A stretch of 64,000 nucleotides of DNA from Capnocytophaga sp. GTDB taxonomy: Bacteria > Bacteroidota > Bacteroidia > Flavobacteriales > Flavobacteriaceae. Of this stretch, positions 35,413 to 43,756 are shown piece by piece (position 1 is the first letter of the stretch; every line of letters begins with the position of its first letter). Below the pieces are notes generated by a model. The model searched no databases. It saw only the letters and a list, made by a program, of their open reading frames with translations, and was not told the origin of the DNA. The position numbers and the translations under genes are program-made. Location of the stretch: NCBI GenBank assembly GCA_030530525.1, contig JAUMUT010000002.1:99012-163011 (forward strand), given 5' to 3'.

Positions 35413-36267
35413 TTAAGCTCGTACAGGAGTGTTTAGTACAAGGTCAAGATAAAGATTTATTTTGTTTTTCAATTCTTTACGATTTACAATGAAATCTAAA
35501 AATCCGTGTTCTAAGACAAATTCCGCCGTTTGGAATCCCTCTGGGAGTTCTTTCCCCGTAGTATCTTTTACCACTCGTGGTCCTGCAAACCCAATAAGTG
35601 CGCCTGGCTCTGCTATGTTTATATCGCCAAGCATAGCGAAAGATGCCGTAACGCCCCCTGTGGTTGGGTCTGTACAAAGAGAAATGTAAGGCAAGCCTGC
35701 ATCGTCAAGTTGGGCTAATTTAGCCGAAGTTTTTGCCATTTGCATCAATGAGAAAGCAGCTTCCATCATACGCGCTCCTCCTGATTTGGAAATCATTAAG
35801 AAAGGCAAACGATGTTTGATAGCATAGTCAATAGCGCGCGATATTTTCTCTCCAACAACACTACCCATTGAGCCTCCAATGAAAGAGAAATCCATACATG
35901 CTACAACAAGCTCGCGCCCTTTGGATTCGCCCACTGCAGTCCGTACCGCATCATAAAGTTCTGTTTTTTTATGTGCTTCTTTTAGTCTATCCACATATTT
36001 TTTGGTATCTTCAAAATCCAATGGGTCTTTGGATTTCATCGCACTATCCAATTCTTTGAAACTTCCATCAAAAATAATTTCAAAATATTCTTTACTGCCA
36101 ATCCGTACGTGGTAGCCATCTTCTGGGCTGATGTAAAAATTCTTTGCAAGTTCCTCAGTTTCAATTATTTTCCCCGTTGGAGATTTGTACCATAATCCCT
36201 GAGGTATATCTTTTTTCTCTTCCGTAGAAGTTTGTATTCCTTTTGTTTTTCGTTTAAACCAAGACAT
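35413..36267 (-). CDS. accD: Acetyl-CoA carboxylase carboxyltransferase subunit beta
   Basis: AccD forms the carboxyltransferase with AccA for malonyl-CoA synthesis. The start [10 protein letters not shown] at 36267 is preferred over the upstream ATG at 36279; this gives 284 residues. The crotonase-like core is clear ([58 protein letters not shown]). In the N-terminal zinc-ribbon region all four cysteines of the E. coli type are replaced: the positions read Ser29, Gly32, Ser47 and Asp50 in [10 protein letters not shown] and YISPEDG. It is a single gene. Confidence 0.95.
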   Translation of the reverse strand: MSWFKRKTKGIQTSTEEKKDIPQGLWYKSPTGKIIETEELAKNFYISPEDGYHVRIGSKEYFEIIFDGSFKELDSAMKSKDPLDFEDTKKYVDRLKEAHKKTELYDAVRTAVGESKGRELVVACMDFSFIGGSMGSVVGEKISRAIDYAIKHRLPFLMISKSGGARMMEAAFSLMQMAKTSAKLAQLDDAGLPYISLCTDPTTGGVTASFAMLGDINIAEPGALIGFAGPRVVKDTTGKELPEGFQTAEFVLEHGFLDFIVNRKELKNKINLYLDLVLNTPVRA

Positions 36268-36558
36268 ATTTTCTTCCATTTTTTGTCAGATTTCGGGTGT
36301 AAAATTACTATTTTTTTTGGACATAAGGTAAGGAAATTTGTTAATATTGCGTCTTCCTATTTTTTATTTTACATTTTACATTTCATAATTGTTTGTAATA
36401 AATTAAATATCAATAGTTTATATTAATATTTTATTTTTTACTAAACAGAATAAAAAGCTAAAATATTATCAACAATGAAAAATTAACTTTTTTTTATTTA
36501 TACAATAAAATAAAATATTTACTTTTGCAAAAAAGTTTAATTTTAAAAATAGAAAATT

Positions 36559-36885
36559 ATGTCAAAATTAGGAAATTCAATAGCAGCACTAGCCATAGGG
36601 GCAGACATTGGGGCAGGGATAGGAGTACTTTTTGCACCAGAAGAAGGAAAAAAAACACGTAAAAAATTACGCAAAAAATTCAACGAAACCACAGATGAGC
36701 TAAAAGATAAATTTTCAGATTTGAGCGAAGAATTTAAAGAGAAAAAAGATAAATTTAAAGGCACTTTGGAAGAAAATGTAGAAAAAATTCTTTCTAAATC
36801 TAGCTACAAAGCAGAAGAAATTATCAACGCTTTGGAAAGAAAATTGGAAGACTTGAAAAAAGCAAATGCAAAATTTCAAAAATAA
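36559..36885 (+). CDS. YtxH-domain protein
   Basis: The 108-residue protein has a glycine-rich hydrophobic N-terminus (about 8-27, GADIGAGIGVLFAPEEGKKT), the standard YtxH start, followed by a long lysine/glutamate-rich helix. YtxH proteins are small envelope-associated proteins of stress or general type; no activity is known. A -7 box TACTTTTG lies at 36520-36527. The next gene starts 10 bases after the stop. Confidence 0.8.
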   Translation: MSKLGNSIAALAIGADIGAGIGVLFAPEEGKKTRKKLRKKFNETTDELKDKFSDLSEEFKEKKDKFKGTLEENVEKILSKSSYKAEEIINALERKLEDLKKANAKFQK

Positions 36886-36895
36886 TTGTAAATAA

Positions 36896-37249
36896 ATGGC
36901 AATCAAACAATTAAAAGAAACTGCAAAAAGTATTCCTGATGAAATAGAATCGGTAGTACAATCGCAGGTAGAGTATTATAAATTATATGCTTTTCGTATA
37001 TTTGCAAAGTCTGCAACAGGCTTGGTTGCTCTTTTTGTGATGAGTTTATTTGCACTTGCTATTGTATTTTTTCTTGCCAACGCTATGGCTTTTGCCTTAG
37101 GTGAATGGCTAAAAAGTACGGCATTAGGCTTCTTGATAATAGGATTAGTGTTGTTTTTGGTCGCTTTTTGTATTTATAAATTTCGGGCTAAGATAATTTA
37201 TAAGCCTATTTTAGAGAAAATTTCTAATATTTATTTTACTAAAGATTAA
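36896..37249 (+). CDS. Small membrane protein of the phage-holin-like (Holin-X) type
   Basis: The 117-residue protein has an amphipathic N-terminal segment (about 1-33) and two membrane helices (about 40-67 and 76-98). This matches the holin-like families common as the second gene of YtxH operons in Bacteroidetes. No phage genes are around, so a host envelope role is more likely than lysis. It sits 10 bases after the YtxH gene and one base before the next. Confidence 0.65.
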   Translation: MAIKQLKETAKSIPDEIESVVQSQVEYYKLYAFRIFAKSATGLVALFVMSLFALAIVFFLANAMAFALGEWLKSTALGFLIIGLVLFLVAFCIYKFRAKIIYKPILEKISNIYFTKD

Positions 37250-37250
37250 T

Positions 37251-37490
37251 ATGGAAAGAAAATATACATCATTACAACAAATAGAAGACGATTTAAAAAT
37301 TCTTCGCCTGAAAAAAGAAATAGATTGGGTTTGTTTAAAGAGTGATTATCAAAGTTTTTTACGCAATCTTTCCGTAAAACGGATATTTTTTGATACCATT
37401 GCAGATGTGAAAGAGTCTTTTATGAGTAGAAAAAAAGGACTTTTAGCAATGGGAGTAGAATTTTTATTAAGACGTTTTTTGAAAATATAA
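37251..37490 (+). CDS. Conserved-type small protein, function unknown
   Basis: The 79-residue, basic, soluble protein (start MERKYTSLQQIEDDLKILRL) is third in the operon with the YtxH and holin-like genes. No motif is recognised. It has no signal peptide; the C-terminal half is moderately hydrophobic (GLLAMGVEFLLRRFLKI) and could lie on the membrane. The tight spacing supports a real gene. Confidence 0.65.
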   Translation: MERKYTSLQQIEDDLKILRLKKEIDWVCLKSDYQSFLRNLSVKRIFFDTIADVKESFMSRKKGLLAMGVEFLLRRFLKI

Positions 37491-37551
37491 TTTTTATCTT
37501 CTTGAAAATAAATATTTTACCAAAAGATGGATAAAAAAATGAAAAAATATT

Positions 37552-37581
37552 TTGGAAAATCAAAAAAATGTTATAACTTTG
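37552..37581 (+). promoter_or_regulatory. Promoter of the tRNA gene
   Basis: TTG at 37552-37554 and TAACTTTG at 37574-37581 with a 19-base spacer; the tRNA begins 17 bases further. Confidence 0.7.
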
Positions 37582-37598
37582 CACTCGCAAAATAAGGA

Positions 37599-37672
37599 GG
37601 TCTTATAGCTCAGCTGGTTAGAGCACCTGACTCATAATCAGGGGGTCCTTGGTTCGAGCCCAAGTTGGACCA
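37599..37672 (+). tRNA. tRNA with anticodon CAU (Met, or Ile2 if lysidinylated)
   Basis: The 74-nt cloverleaf has a D arm GCTCAGCTGGTTAGAGC, an anticodon arm CCTGA-CTCATAA-TCAGG with anticodon CAT, a T arm CTTGG-TTCGAGC-CCAAG and discriminator A. The acceptor stem GGTCTTA/TTGGACC has one T-T mismatch (pair 6-67) and a G-T pair. The terminal CCA is not encoded. It is not the initiator type, because G1-C72 pair normally. Elongator Met and Ile2 cannot be separated with certainty by eye; elongator Met is slightly favoured. Confidence 0.93.
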
Positions 37673-37677
37673 CATAA

Positions 37678-37707
37678 AAAACACTTACATTTCTGTAAGT
37701 GTTTTTT
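37678..37707 (+). terminator. Terminator after the tRNA
   Basis: AAAACACTTAC and GTAAGTGTTTT around ATTTCT, followed by T. It can also serve the minus-strand DUF488 gene. Confidence 0.85.
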
Positions 37708-37711
37708 ATTT

Positions 37712-38065
37712 TTATAAAGAAAGATTTTTATTTATAAAATCTTTTAAAACAACTAATTGGCTTTTGTAAATATCTTTTCCTGCGGTTAGGAGAGTAATTA
37801 TATTTTTATCCTTAATTTTTTCCAGAAAAAGAGAAAAATTTTCATTTACTAATAATTCTTCGGTGTATTTTTTATAAAAATCTTCAAAATTATTAGTTTG
37901 ATGAAAGAATTTTCTAACTTCATCAGACGGAGCGATGTCTTTTGCCCATAAATCTATATGAAGATTTTCTTTTTTTATCCCTCTGGGGTACAATTTATCC
38001 GCAAGTATTCGGTATCCGTCAGAAATATCTTCGTTTTCGTAAATTCTTTTTAATAAAATTTCCAT
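37712..38065 (-). CDS. DUF488-family (YeaO-like) protein
   Basis: The start MEILLKRIYENED at 38065 gives 117 residues; the longer reading from 38110 overlaps fabH and is rejected. The family signature is DGYRILADKLYPRGIKKENL near 16-35, followed by WAKDIAPSDEVRKFFHQ. DUF488/YeaO proteins are small, conserved and of unknown function. It begins one base after the fabH stop, so it is cotranscribed with it. Confidence 0.85.
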   Translation of the reverse strand: MEILLKRIYENEDISDGYRILADKLYPRGIKKENLHIDLWAKDIAPSDEVRKFFHQTNNFEDFYKKYTEELLVNENFSLFLEKIKDKNIITLLTAGKDIYKSQLVVLKDFINKNLSL

Positions 38066-38066
38066 T

Positions 38067-39074
38067 TTACCAACGAATAATAACACTTCCCCAAGTAAAT
38101 CCACTTCCAAAAGCTGCTAATACCACAAGGTCATTTTCTTTTATTCTTCCTTGTTCTACCGCTTCGGCTAAGGCTATCGGGATAGAAGCAGCCGTAGTAT
38201 TTCCATATTTTTGAATATTGTTAAATACTTGGTTATCAGAAAGTTGAAATTTTTGCTGAATGAATTGTGATATTCTTAAATTTGCCTGATGCGGAATAAG
38301 AAGGTTTATATCTTCTTTGGTTAAGTTGTTGGTTTTCAGTCCTTCCATAATTACTTCACTGAAACGAACCACAGCATTTTTAAATACAAATTGCCCGTTC
38401 ATATATGGGTAATAAGAAGTATCATCGGGGTTATTTTCTTGTAAAAGTTCAGGAACCCATTTATTAGAGACTCCTGGCGAAACGATTGCAAGTTCCTCAG
38501 CGTGAGCACCTTCGCTATGTAAATGAGAAGAAAGTATTCCTTGCGTATCATTTTCTGAACGTGATAAAACGACCGCACCAGCACCATCTCCAAAAATAAC
38601 GGAAACATTTCGTCCGCGAGTACTCATATCCAAGGCAGGCGATTGTGTTTCGGCTCCTATTACCAAAATATTTTTGTACATTCCTGTTTTTATAAATTGA
38701 TCGGCAACGGAAAGCGCATAAATAAATCCCGAACATTGGTTACGAATATCCAACGCTCCGACGGTGTTTAAGTTCAGTTCTTTTTGAGCCAAAACGCCAC
38801 AACCTGGGAAATAATAATCGGGGCTGAGAGTTGCAAAGATTAAAAAATCTATTTCTGATTTCTCAATTTTAGCATTTTTTATAGCCATTTCGGCAGCTCT
38901 AACGCCCATATTGGTGGTGGTGTCTTTGCCTTTTATGGCGTGTCTTCGTTGTTCTATGCCGGTACGTTCTTTTATCCACTCATCGCTGGTGTCCATTACT
39001 TTGGTAAGGTCGGCATTGGTAACTATATTTTCAGGCACATAATATCCTGTCCCTTTGATTTTTGATTTATACAT
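38067..39074 (-). CDS. fabH: 3-oxoacyl-ACP synthase III
   Basis: FabH starts fatty acid synthesis by condensing acyl-CoA with malonyl-ACP. The catalytic triad is visible: Cys114 in IRNQCSGF, His262 in IPHQANLRI and Asn292 in KYGNTTAAS; 335 residues is the usual length. Branched-chain primers are usual in this phylum, but specificity is not readable here. rpmF, a common neighbour of fabH, is 12 kb away at 50093. Confidence 0.96.
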   Translation of the reverse strand: MYKSKIKGTGYYVPENIVTNADLTKVMDTSDEWIKERTGIEQRRHAIKGKDTTTNMGVRAAEMAIKNAKIEKSEIDFLIFATLSPDYYFPGCGVLAQKELNLNTVGALDIRNQCSGFIYALSVADQFIKTGMYKNILVIGAETQSPALDMSTRGRNVSVIFGDGAGAVVLSRSENDTQGILSSHLHSEGAHAEELAIVSPGVSNKWVPELLQENNPDDTSYYPYMNGQFVFKNAVVRFSEVIMEGLKTNNLTKEDINLLIPHQANLRISQFIQQKFQLSDNQVFNNIQKYGNTTAASIPIALAEAVEQGRIKENDLVVLAAFGSGFTWGSVIIRW

Positions 39075-39338
39075 AAAAAATTATTTTAATAAATTAATAA
39101 GACAAATATAATTATTTTTTTTCAATTGAGATAAAAAATCCTTTAAATAATAATGTATAAAATTCTTTTTTTATAGTATGATAAATTAAGTGATTGAAAA
39201 TCAATAGATTATTTTTATTAGGAAAGAATTATTTTTTATGTATAAATTGGTTTAAATTTTGTAATTTTGCAAACTTGATGCGGTTTTATTTTTATAGAAT
39301 ATTTAAAAATCCGTATTTTTACTATTAAAAAATAATTT

Positions 39339-41210
39339 ATGTTTGATACAAAATATGATGTTATAGTAGTTGGTGGAGGACACGCAGGAGCAGAAGCCGC
39401 AGCCGCAGCCGCAACGATGGGAGCAAAAACACTTCTGATAACAATGCAATTGCAAAATATAGCACAAATGTCTTGTAACCCAGCAGTTGGAGGTATTGCA
39501 AAAGGGCAAATTGTTCGCGAAATAGACGCTCTTGGTGGTTATATGGGGATTATTACAGACAAAACGGCTATTCAGTTCAAAATGTTAAATAAATCCAAAG
39601 GACCTGCAATGTGGAGCCCACGAGCGCAAAGCGATAGAATGCGATTTTCAGAAGAATGGCGTTTACAGTTAGAAAAATTGCCAAATTTGGATTTTTATCA
39701 GGAAATGGTAAGCGACTTAATTTTTGAAAATCAACGAGTTATAGGGGTGAAAACTTCTCTTGGTATTTCTATTTATGGGAAAAGTGTAGTTTTGACCAAC
39801 GGAACATTTCTTAACGGAGTTATCCACATCGGATTAAAACAATTTGGAGGTGGAAGAGCAGGGGAGAAGGCAGCTAAAGGACTAACAGAATGTCTTGTAA
39901 ATCAAGGATTTGAAGCAGGACGAATGAAAACAGGAACGCCACCTCGTGTTGATAGTCGTTCGTTGGATTACTCTAAAATGATACCTCAGCCAGGCGATGA
40001 AAATCCGGAAAAATTTTCCTATCTTCCTCAAATAAAGCCTCTAACCATTCAAAAAGATTGTTATATGACTTATACAAGTGAAGAAGTGCATAATTTACTT
40101 CGTACAGGCTTTGATAGGTCGCCAATGTTTACAGGCGTTATACAAGGAGTAGGACCACGATATTGTCCTTCTATTGAAGATAAAATCAATAGATTTGCAG
40201 ATAAAGACCGACATCAAATTTTTGTAGAACCCGAAGGCTGGAATACGGTAGAGGTGTATGTGAATGGATTTTCTACTTCTTTGCCAGAAGATGTTCAGTA
40301 TCAAGCATTAAGGAAAGTAGCAGGGTTTGAAAATGTTAAATTTTTCCGTCCGGGTTATGCCATTGAGTATGATTATTTTCCGCCAACACAATTGAAACAT
40401 TCTTTGGAAACCAAATTAATAGAAAATTTATTTTTTGCTGGACAAATAAACGGAACAACAGGCTATGAAGAAGCTGGCGCACAAGGACTTATGGCTGGGA
40501 TAAATGCCGTTTTGAAGGTTAGAGAGCAAGAACCTTTTGTTTTGCGAAGAAATGAGGCTTACATAGGGGTTTTGATTGATGATTTGATAACCAAAGGCAC
40601 AGAAGAGCCTTACCGAATGTTTACTTCGCGTGCAGAATATAGAACTTTATTACGACAAGATAATGCCGATGCTCGTTTAACTCCAAAAGGTTATGAATTG
40701 GGCTTGGCAACTGCCGAAAGAATGCAAAATTTGGAGAAAAAAACTGCAAAAACTACTTCTTTTGTTCAATTTTTTCAAGAAACAAGCATAAAACCCGAAG
40801 AAGCAAACCCTATTTTGGAAAAATACGATTCTTCTTTGATGAAACAAGGCGATAAAATGTATAAAGTGCTTAGCCGTCCTAATATTACCATCAATGATTT
40901 TTTGCAAATACCTAATGTTCAGGAATTTGTGAATGAAAATGAAATTGGAAGAGAAGAAATGGAACTCACCGAAATAGAAATAAAATATGCGGGTTACATA
41001 GAAAAAGAAAAGAATAATGCAGACAAACTCAATCGTTTGGAGGATATTCGTATTCCTGAACAATTTAATTATGATAAAATAACTTCTTTATCTTTTGAAT
41101 CTCGTGAAAAATTAAAGAAAATTCGCCCAACAACACTTTCCCAAGCCTCTCGTATTAGCGGAGTTTCGCCCGCAGATATTAGTATTTTACTTATTTATAT
41201 GGGAAGATAA
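39339..41210 (+). CDS. mnmG: tRNA uridine-5-carboxymethylaminomethyl modification enzyme
   Basis: MnmG works with MnmE to modify the wobble uridine of several tRNAs. The FAD motif VVGGGHAGAEAAAAA lies at 11-25. The conserved MSCNPAVGGIAKGQIVREID, GGGRAGEKAAKGL and GTPPRVD segments and the C-terminal helical end (IRPTTLSQASRISGVSPADI) are complete; 623 residues is normal. The start follows a -7 box TAATTTTG at 39262-39269. Confidence 0.97.
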   Translation: MFDTKYDVIVVGGGHAGAEAAAAAATMGAKTLLITMQLQNIAQMSCNPAVGGIAKGQIVREIDALGGYMGIITDKTAIQFKMLNKSKGPAMWSPRAQSDRMRFSEEWRLQLEKLPNLDFYQEMVSDLIFENQRVIGVKTSLGISIYGKSVVLTNGTFLNGVIHIGLKQFGGGRAGEKAAKGLTECLVNQGFEAGRMKTGTPPRVDSRSLDYSKMIPQPGDENPEKFSYLPQIKPLTIQKDCYMTYTSEEVHNLLRTGFDRSPMFTGVIQGVGPRYCPSIEDKINRFADKDRHQIFVEPEGWNTVEVYVNGFSTSLPEDVQYQALRKVAGFENVKFFRPGYAIEYDYFPPTQLKHSLETKLIENLFFAGQINGTTGYEEAGAQGLMAGINAVLKVREQEPFVLRRNEAYIGVLIDDLITKGTEEPYRMFTSRAEYRTLLRQDNADARLTPKGYELGLATAERMQNLEKKTAKTTSFVQFFQETSIKPEEANPILEKYDSSLMKQGDKMYKVLSRPNITINDFLQIPNVQEFVNENEIGREEMELTEIEIKYAGYIEKEKNNADKLNRLEDIRIPEQFNYDKITSLSFESREKLKKIRPTTLSQASRISGVSPADISILLIYMGR

Positions 41211-41294
41211 TTTTCTTAAAAAAGAACAAATAAAATTATTTTGTACTAAAAAAAATAGTATTTTTGCCACGAAAGAATTGTTAATCGTAAAACG

Positions 41295-41957
41295 ATGTGT
41301 TCGCCATCTTATAAAGCCATTTTTGAAAATAATAAAAAATGGATAGAAAAGAAAAAAAAAGAAGATGTTGATTTTTTTAATAAATTAGTAAAAAATCAAA
41401 ATCCAGAATTCCTTTATATAGGTTGCTCAGATAGCCGAGTTACCGCTGAGGAATTGATGGGCTTGGGTCCTAATGAAGTTTTTGTGCATCGGAATATTGC
41501 CAATGTGGTAAATACATTGGATATGAGTTCTACCGCTGTGATAGAATATGCCGTAGAACACTTGGGTGTGAAGCATATTATTGTTTGTGGGCATTATAAT
41601 TGTGGAGGGATAAAAGCCGCTATGGAGCCCAAAGATTATGGTTTGCTAAATCCTTGGCTTAGAACCATTCGTGATGTGTATCGGCTACACAGAATGGAGT
41701 TGGACGCTATTAAAGATGAAGAGCAACGCTATCGCCGTTTGGTAGAGTTGAATGTGGAAGAACAATGTATTAATATTGCTAAAATGGCGTGCGTGCAAGA
41801 GAGCTATTTGGCTGAGCATTACCCAATTGTTCACGGCTGGGTTTTTGATATAAAAACAGGGCAATTGATAGATTTGCATCTTGATTTTGAAGAAATTTTA
41901 CATAATATTCAAGAAATTTATAGTCTTGTAGGACAACCACGATTGAGGAAAAATTAA
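41295..41957 (+). CDS. can: Beta-class carbonic anhydrase
   Basis: It interconverts CO2 and bicarbonate. Zinc ligands Cys44, His100 and Cys103 and the Asp46-Arg48 pair are present in GCSDSRV and GHYNCGG; 220 residues. A -7 box TATTTTTG lies at 41259-41266. Bicarbonate supply fits a CO2-requiring organism such as Capnocytophaga, but that is context, not proof. Cytoplasmic, no signal peptide. Confidence 0.95.
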   Translation: MCSPSYKAIFENNKKWIEKKKKEDVDFFNKLVKNQNPEFLYIGCSDSRVTAEELMGLGPNEVFVHRNIANVVNTLDMSSTAVIEYAVEHLGVKHIIVCGHYNCGGIKAAMEPKDYGLLNPWLRTIRDVYRLHRMELDAIKDEEQRYRRLVELNVEEQCINIAKMACVQESYLAEHYPIVHGWVFDIKTGQLIDLHLDFEEILHNIQEIYSLVGQPRLRKN

Positions 41958-42052
41958 AAAATGTGAAAAAATATTATATTTTTCTTTATTAAAAATTTTA
42001 ATTAGAAAAAAAATATTATTTTTGCATTTTGAAATTAAATAAATAATTAGAT

Positions 42053-42658
42053 ATGTCTTTTAATTTACCACAATTACCATACGCTTACGATGCCTTAGAG
42101 CCTTATATAGACGCTCGTACAATGGAAATTCATTACACTAAGCACCATAATGCTTACACAACCAATTTAAATAATGCTATCGCTGGGACACCGTTAGAAG
42201 GCAAAACCATAGAAGAGATTTTGACCAATTTGGACGAAAATAACAAAGCCGTACGTAATAACGGCGGAGGTTTTTATAACCATAATTTGTTTTGGCAAAT
42301 TCTTAGTCCAAAAGCAGGGCAAAAACCTTCTACGGAGTTGGAAAAAGCGATAAATGAATCTTTTGGTTCTTTTGAAGCGTTTAAAGATGCGTTTTCTAAA
42401 GCAGCAGCTACTCAGTTTGGTTCTGGTTGGGCTTGGCTTTGTGTGCATAAAGGAGGGAAATTGTCTGTTTGTGCAACAGCTAATCAAGATAATCCATTGA
42501 TGCCTCATTGCCAATGTGGTATGCCTATTCTTGGCTTAGATGTTTGGGAACACGCTTATTATTTGAATTATCAAAATCGTCGTCCTGATTATATTGAAGC
42601 CTTTTTCCATATTATTAATTGGGAAAAAGTTTCTCAATGGTACGAAGCAAATAAATAA
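42053..42658 (+). CDS. sodB: Superoxide dismutase, Fe/Mn family
   Basis: The 201-residue enzyme has metal-ligand regions [14 protein letters not shown] (His27), NHNLFWQ and [15 protein letters not shown]. The metal cannot be fixed by eye: the symbol is given for the iron type, but a cambialistic enzyme is possible. It is cytoplasmic. A -7 box TATTTTTG lies at 42017-42024, and a terminator follows. Confidence 0.94.
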   Translation: MSFNLPQLPYAYDALEPYIDARTMEIHYTKHHNAYTTNLNNAIAGTPLEGKTIEEILTNLDENNKAVRNNGGGFYNHNLFWQILSPKAGQKPSTELEKAINESFGSFEAFKDAFSKAAATQFGSGWAWLCVHKGGKLSVCATANQDNPLMPHCQCGMPILGLDVWEHAYYLNYQNRRPDYIEAFFHIINWEKVSQWYEANK

Positions 42659-42667
42659 AATATTTTT

Positions 42668-42702
42668 AACCTGTTTGAGATGTATCAAGCAGGTTTTTTT
42701 CC
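42668..42702 (+). terminator. Terminator after sod
   Basis: AACCTG (42668-42673) and CAGGTT (42690-42695), with inner TTGA/TCAA pairing, followed by T8. Confidence 0.85.
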
Positions 42703-42729
42703 AAAAAATAAAAACTAAACATTATATAT

Positions 42730-43602
42730 ATGCAGAAAACTAAGCAAAACATATTAAAATTTTGGAGTTTGTTCTCGGTGGTACGAGGATATAATATTTT
42801 AGTGATATGTATTGCTCAATATTTGGCTGCTATTTTTATTCTTTCTCAACGTTCGGCATCGCAGGTATTGTTAGATGTTTCTATTTTTATGTTAGTTTTG
42901 TCAGGAGCGTTTGCTATTGCTGGCGGATATATTATTAACGCTTTTTATGATGAAGAGAAAGACCTTATTAACACTCCTTCTCGGGTGATGATAGAACGCT
43001 TGATAGGGCAAAACACAAAATTAACACTATATTTTTTACTAAATTTTGCTTCAGTTTTTGTGGCGAGTTATGTATCTTTTAAGGCTGTTTTGTTCTTTTC
43101 TGTGTATATTTTTTTGTTGTGGTTTTATTCTCATCGTTTGAAAAAAATATTGTTTGTAGGAAATATAGTTTCTGCCATTTTGGCTATTATTCCTTTTTTT
43201 GCAGTATTTATATATTATCAAAATTTTCAAAAAATTATTTTTATACACGCTATTTATTTATTTTCTTTAATACTTTCCAAAGATTTAACGAAAGATTTGC
43301 AAACTTTAAAAGGAGATTTTGCATTGGGGTACCAAACCATAGCGGTAGTTTTTGGCGAGAAATTTTCTAAAAAAATTATTACTTCTACCATATTCCTGAC
43401 GCTTATTTGTATTTACTTTTTAACGGCATTTCCCAAAACAGGGAATATGAAATATTATTTCATCGTGGCAGGAATATTACTTATCACTATATTTTTGCCA
43501 ATTTTACAAAAAAGTAAGACAAAAACGCATTTTTCTTTTTTAAGAAATTTATTAAAAATTATCATAATTGCAGGTGTGTTTTCTATTGCTTTAATAAATT
43601 AA
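42730..43602 (+). CDS. UbiA-family prenyltransferase (geranylgeranylglycerol-phosphate synthase-like)
   Basis: The 290-residue protein has about eight membrane helices and the two Asp-rich motifs of the family: NAFYDEEKDLIN near 71-82 and KDLTKDLQTLKGD near 184-196. Flavobacterial relatives are annotated as geranylgeranylglycerol-phosphate geranylgeranyltransferase-like proteins. MenA or heme O synthase roles are less likely from the motif spacing, but the substrate is uncertain. Confidence 0.8.
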   Translation: MQKTKQNILKFWSLFSVVRGYNILVICIAQYLAAIFILSQRSASQVLLDVSIFMLVLSGAFAIAGGYIINAFYDEEKDLINTPSRVMIERLIGQNTKLTLYFLLNFASVFVASYVSFKAVLFFSVYIFLLWFYSHRLKKILFVGNIVSAILAIIPFFAVFIYYQNFQKIIFIHAIYLFSLILSKDLTKDLQTLKGDFALGYQTIAVVFGEKFSKKIITSTIFLTLICIYFLTAFPKTGNMKYYFIVAGILLITIFLPILQKSKTKTHFSFLRNLLKIIIIAGVFSIALIN

Positions 43603-43679
43603 AAATTAGATTATAACTATCTGATACTAAATAACTTTTGATTTTTTAAAAAAAGTTATTAACAGAGTTCTTTTTTTTG

Positions 43680-43710
43680 TTGATAAATGAAAAAAAATGA
43701 ATTAAATTTG
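43680..43710 (+). promoter_or_regulatory. Promoter of ftsZ
   Basis: TTG 43680-43682 and TAAATTTG 43703-43710 with a 20-base spacer, 46 bases before the start codon. ftsZ thus has its own promoter here. Confidence 0.65.
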
Positions 43711-43756
43711 CCCCCTACATTAATTTTAGAACTTAAATAATAAACTAATCAATATT

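Noticed and set aside
36896..37249. Prophage remnant suggested by the holin-like gene
   Set aside because: No phage structural, lysis or integrase genes are nearby; such proteins are common host envelope proteins in YtxH operons.
38066..38110. Longer DUF488 start overlapping fabH
   Set aside because: The ATG at 38065, one base after the fabH stop, begins directly at the conserved region.
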